64,000 nucleotides of DNA from Gorsachius magnificus (lineage: Eukaryota; Chordata; Aves; Pelecaniformes; Ardeidae), in the NCBI GenBank assembly GCA_034008185.1, contig CM067109.1, forward strand, positions 30,288,885 through 30,352,884. Direction: 5' to 3'. A program made the position numbers and the translations under genes. The notes under the pieces were generated by a model. The model worked only from the letters and a program-made list of their open reading frames with translations, searched no databases and was not told the DNA's origin. This document shows positions 61,624 through 64,000 of this stretch, one piece after another (the first letter of the stretch is position 1; the number at the start of each line of letters is the position of its first letter).

Positions 61624-63654
61624 CGGATATCTCTGCCCATTGCCTCTCCATTTTCAGTGTGCTCAGATGATTCAAATAAGAATGGAGCCCTGCTGTCCTA
61701 ATTGTGAACAAAATCCTTAAAAATGCCATTTCTAGCCTCAAGAACTTGTTGTCTGAAGTGAAGAGCTAGTGAAAACAGTATCATTAGGCTACCTGCATGC
61801 CTGCAGGGTAACAGTGCTATTAGTTGTGTGCTTAAGGTAAAATATGCATAAATGTAAGTTCTGGGCCTAAGAAAGGAAGTGATTTGAAAATAAAGAGAAG
61901 AGGGATGCGATTAAATCTGAATGTTGAAAACATGTCCACATACTTTTACATTATTTACATTGCTATTATGTAGTTTAAAAATTGAAAGTAAAAACAGATA
62001 CCAGTTAGCATGGGTATGAAAAACATTTAGATAAATGGCAAGTTAGTTACCGAGGGAAAAATAAAAATGAGAAGCGGATTTTTCAATTTTAAGTAAAGAT
62101 TTGTTAGCTTCTAAAGAATCAATACAATGCACTTGACTGCTAGAGTGATTGCCTAATGCACCGCATAACCAAGCTGCTTTCCGACCGTCTCTGGAAAAAT
62201 GCACTTGAAAGCAGATTGGACGAAAACATCGTTTTGTTAGTGCTTGGGTGTCTTCCCTCTCTTTTTTTTTTTTTTTGTAGGGCACTCTACCTGTTGTGTA
62301 TCTGAGCTAGCACGGAAGCCATAACTTAGAGGATTTTAGAGGTGTAGCTGTATTTTAGGAAGAGAAAGCACTGCTTCTAGCCAAGGGGTACTCACAAACT
62401 TATGTCACTTTGCCCCTGGAATAACTTCACTGAACTCAGACGCAAAGCTGCAGATTTACACAAATGTAAGTGAGCTCAGAAGCTAGGAATTTGTCTATTA
62501 TCATTATCTGATCTTGGAAAGATAAACAGTTACATTAAAAAGAGGCCACGGCAGGTCAGGATTGTAGAAAGCTTAATTTATTCAACTCAAAAAGCAAGTA
62601 CTAGCCACTTAAAAAAGCCATGTGATTAAGATGACTCACTCTTGGCAGCAACATACTACACTAGAAAGGAAAATCATCTTGATTTCAGTGCTGTAATACT
62701 AAACAAAAGCTCATATATATCATCAAGTAGATGAGGAGGACTTAGGCCCATAGGTTCAAGTGAATTGAAAATTTGGCTTTATGCTTGCTTTGAAATGATC
62801 TGGGAGAAGTTCAGCAAAGTTTGCTATGTTGCATCATAAACCAAATTGTATTTTTGCATGACAAAATCGTGTGTCCTTGCATGTGCTTGTTCATGCAAAG
62901 TCGTTCCATCATAGTGTGTTGTGATTTAAGTGAATCACAACTTCATAAATGGAAACTTGTCCTAAGAAGATGAAAAAGAGTCAACTCCATGACCTTAATT
63001 TTACAGGACAAAGACCTTCTTGGTCATATATGCTAACAGGTGATGGAGATGCTGAAGATCATATGGAAGGCTTGATACAACTTTGGGCAGGTTAAGAGGG
63101 CAGAGGAGTGATGGTGTTTCTTCCATAAGTGTTGGTATCCTTAGTAATTATGATTCTACCCCTTTTTTTGTTTTTATTTCTATGCAAAACAGCAAAAGCT
63201 TTGAATATATTTTTGAAGTAGCTTGTGAAGTGTTTTGGGTTTTTTTAATGTAAGACTTATTGTGTCTGCAGTGGAAGAAAATAAGATTAAAGATGTGCAG
63301 AGCCAGGTCTTGTCACTCTCATGCTCAAGATAGCCGATATTTAGGTGGAATTCCCAAGCAGTCATGATGCCAAGGCTTGTTGGCTATAATTTGCAGCTAT
63401 ATTAAGTCAGCTGTTTCTGACCAGTTCAAATGCTGTATCTTCTTTTGAGGGTATGAGAAAGGTCTCACTGGTTCCACCACTGCAGAATCAGTGTTCATTT
63501 TTCTAAATTTGGGGCTTGATGCCGGGACTTGCTGAACACCTTCAGTTACTTCCCTCCAAGCCAGAAAGAGGTGCGGTACCGCAGCCTGAGAGGACATGCT
63601 CTGTACAGACTGAGCCTTTTGCATCCCTAGACAGCTAACATCCTTACCTTCCAA
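61624..63654. other. Unique intergenic sequence near the window end
   Basis: AT-rich, no recognised gene or repeat. A poly-T run followed by TAG at 62262-62280 looks like a splice acceptor, but no coding exon follows. Confidence 0.6.
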
Positions 63655-63870
63655 AGATCAGGACCGGTGGCTCACGCACCTTGCGCCGCTTATGCAGCTC
63701 AGCACACAACGCTGTGCGAGCGCGTAGCACAAAGCTCTGCGTCAGCTGCTGTGCGCGGAGTGCTGTGCAGTGTGAACAGGGGCTGCGTGGTGAGGGTCCC
63801 TCTGGGTCCTCACTGCGGCCCTGGGAGATTGGAAGCAGATGGAGGGGAGAGCGAACATTTTTCCTCCTGG
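63655..63870. promoter_or_regulatory. Small CpG-rich patch
   Basis: Roughly fourteen CpG dinucleotides in about 215 bp, against a CpG-poor background. No repeat resemblance. It could be a minor promoter or a distal enhancer; the overlapping 72- and 73-codon frames are in composition-biased DNA and not recognisable. Confidence 0.45.
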
Positions 63871-64000
63871 CAGAAGACTTTCTAGTATGTGCAGTCTTGT
63901 AGAGAGTGGTAGTTCAGCATCATTATGCAAGGCCCTTGATCTGTTCAGCAATCGGAACTGTATTTCACATGGCTGCCATGAAAACATAAACTCTTTGTTT

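Noticed and set aside
1..64000. CRISPR array, operon, prophage or other prokaryotic system
   Set aside because: No repeat-spacer pattern or tightly packed ORFs. Introns, CR1 elements and base composition show vertebrate nuclear DNA.

Overview
The window is bird (avian) nuclear DNA. It carries seven pieces of CR1 LINE retrotransposon, several ending in the CR1-type ATTCTATG-like 3' tail without poly(A). It also has small GT-AG spliced exons separated by long AT-rich introns, and one dense CpG island. There is no bacterial or viral gene organisation. Most ORFs longer than 60 codons are chance ORFs in introns or intergenic DNA, or remnants of CR1 reverse transcriptase.

The main gene is the C-terminal half of EPB41L4A (erythrocyte membrane protein band 4.1-like 4A, NBL4) on the + strand. 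I reconstructed eleven consecutive coding exons from 7198 to 37434 (about 321 codons including the stop), all joined by GT-AG introns with matching phases. The joined translation agrees closely with my memory of the region after the FERM domain in the mammalian protein. The FERM exons must lie upstream, in or before the first 7 kb; I could not find any. A long 3'UTR probably runs to an AATAAA at 40924. Human EPB41L4A lies near APC on 5q22, and the matching chicken region is on chromosome Z, so a Z-chromosome origin is likely but inferred.

Layout: 1-975 antisense CR1; 976-7197 intron; 7198-37434 EPB41L4A exons and introns, with a sense CR1 tail at 8.4 kb and a 2.3-kb antisense CR1 at 22.4-24.6 kb; 37435-about 40945 3'UTR; 40946-43565 intergenic; 43565-48110 a possible convergent minus-strand transcript starting in the CpG island at 47.85-48.83 kb; 48.9-64 kb gene-poor DNA with three more CR1 copies and a small CpG-rich patch at 63.66-63.87 kb.

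The most interesting points are these. Nine consecutive introns of the EPB41L4A tail are all phase 2, so every exon between them can be skipped in frame. The bird C-terminus carries an RFKV tetrapeptide that fits the SPAK/OSR1 docking consensus. A minus-strand transcript may encode a 35-residue peptide across a splice junction. Two CR1 copies with different 5' ends share the same premature stop codon. No previously undescribed multi-gene system was found.
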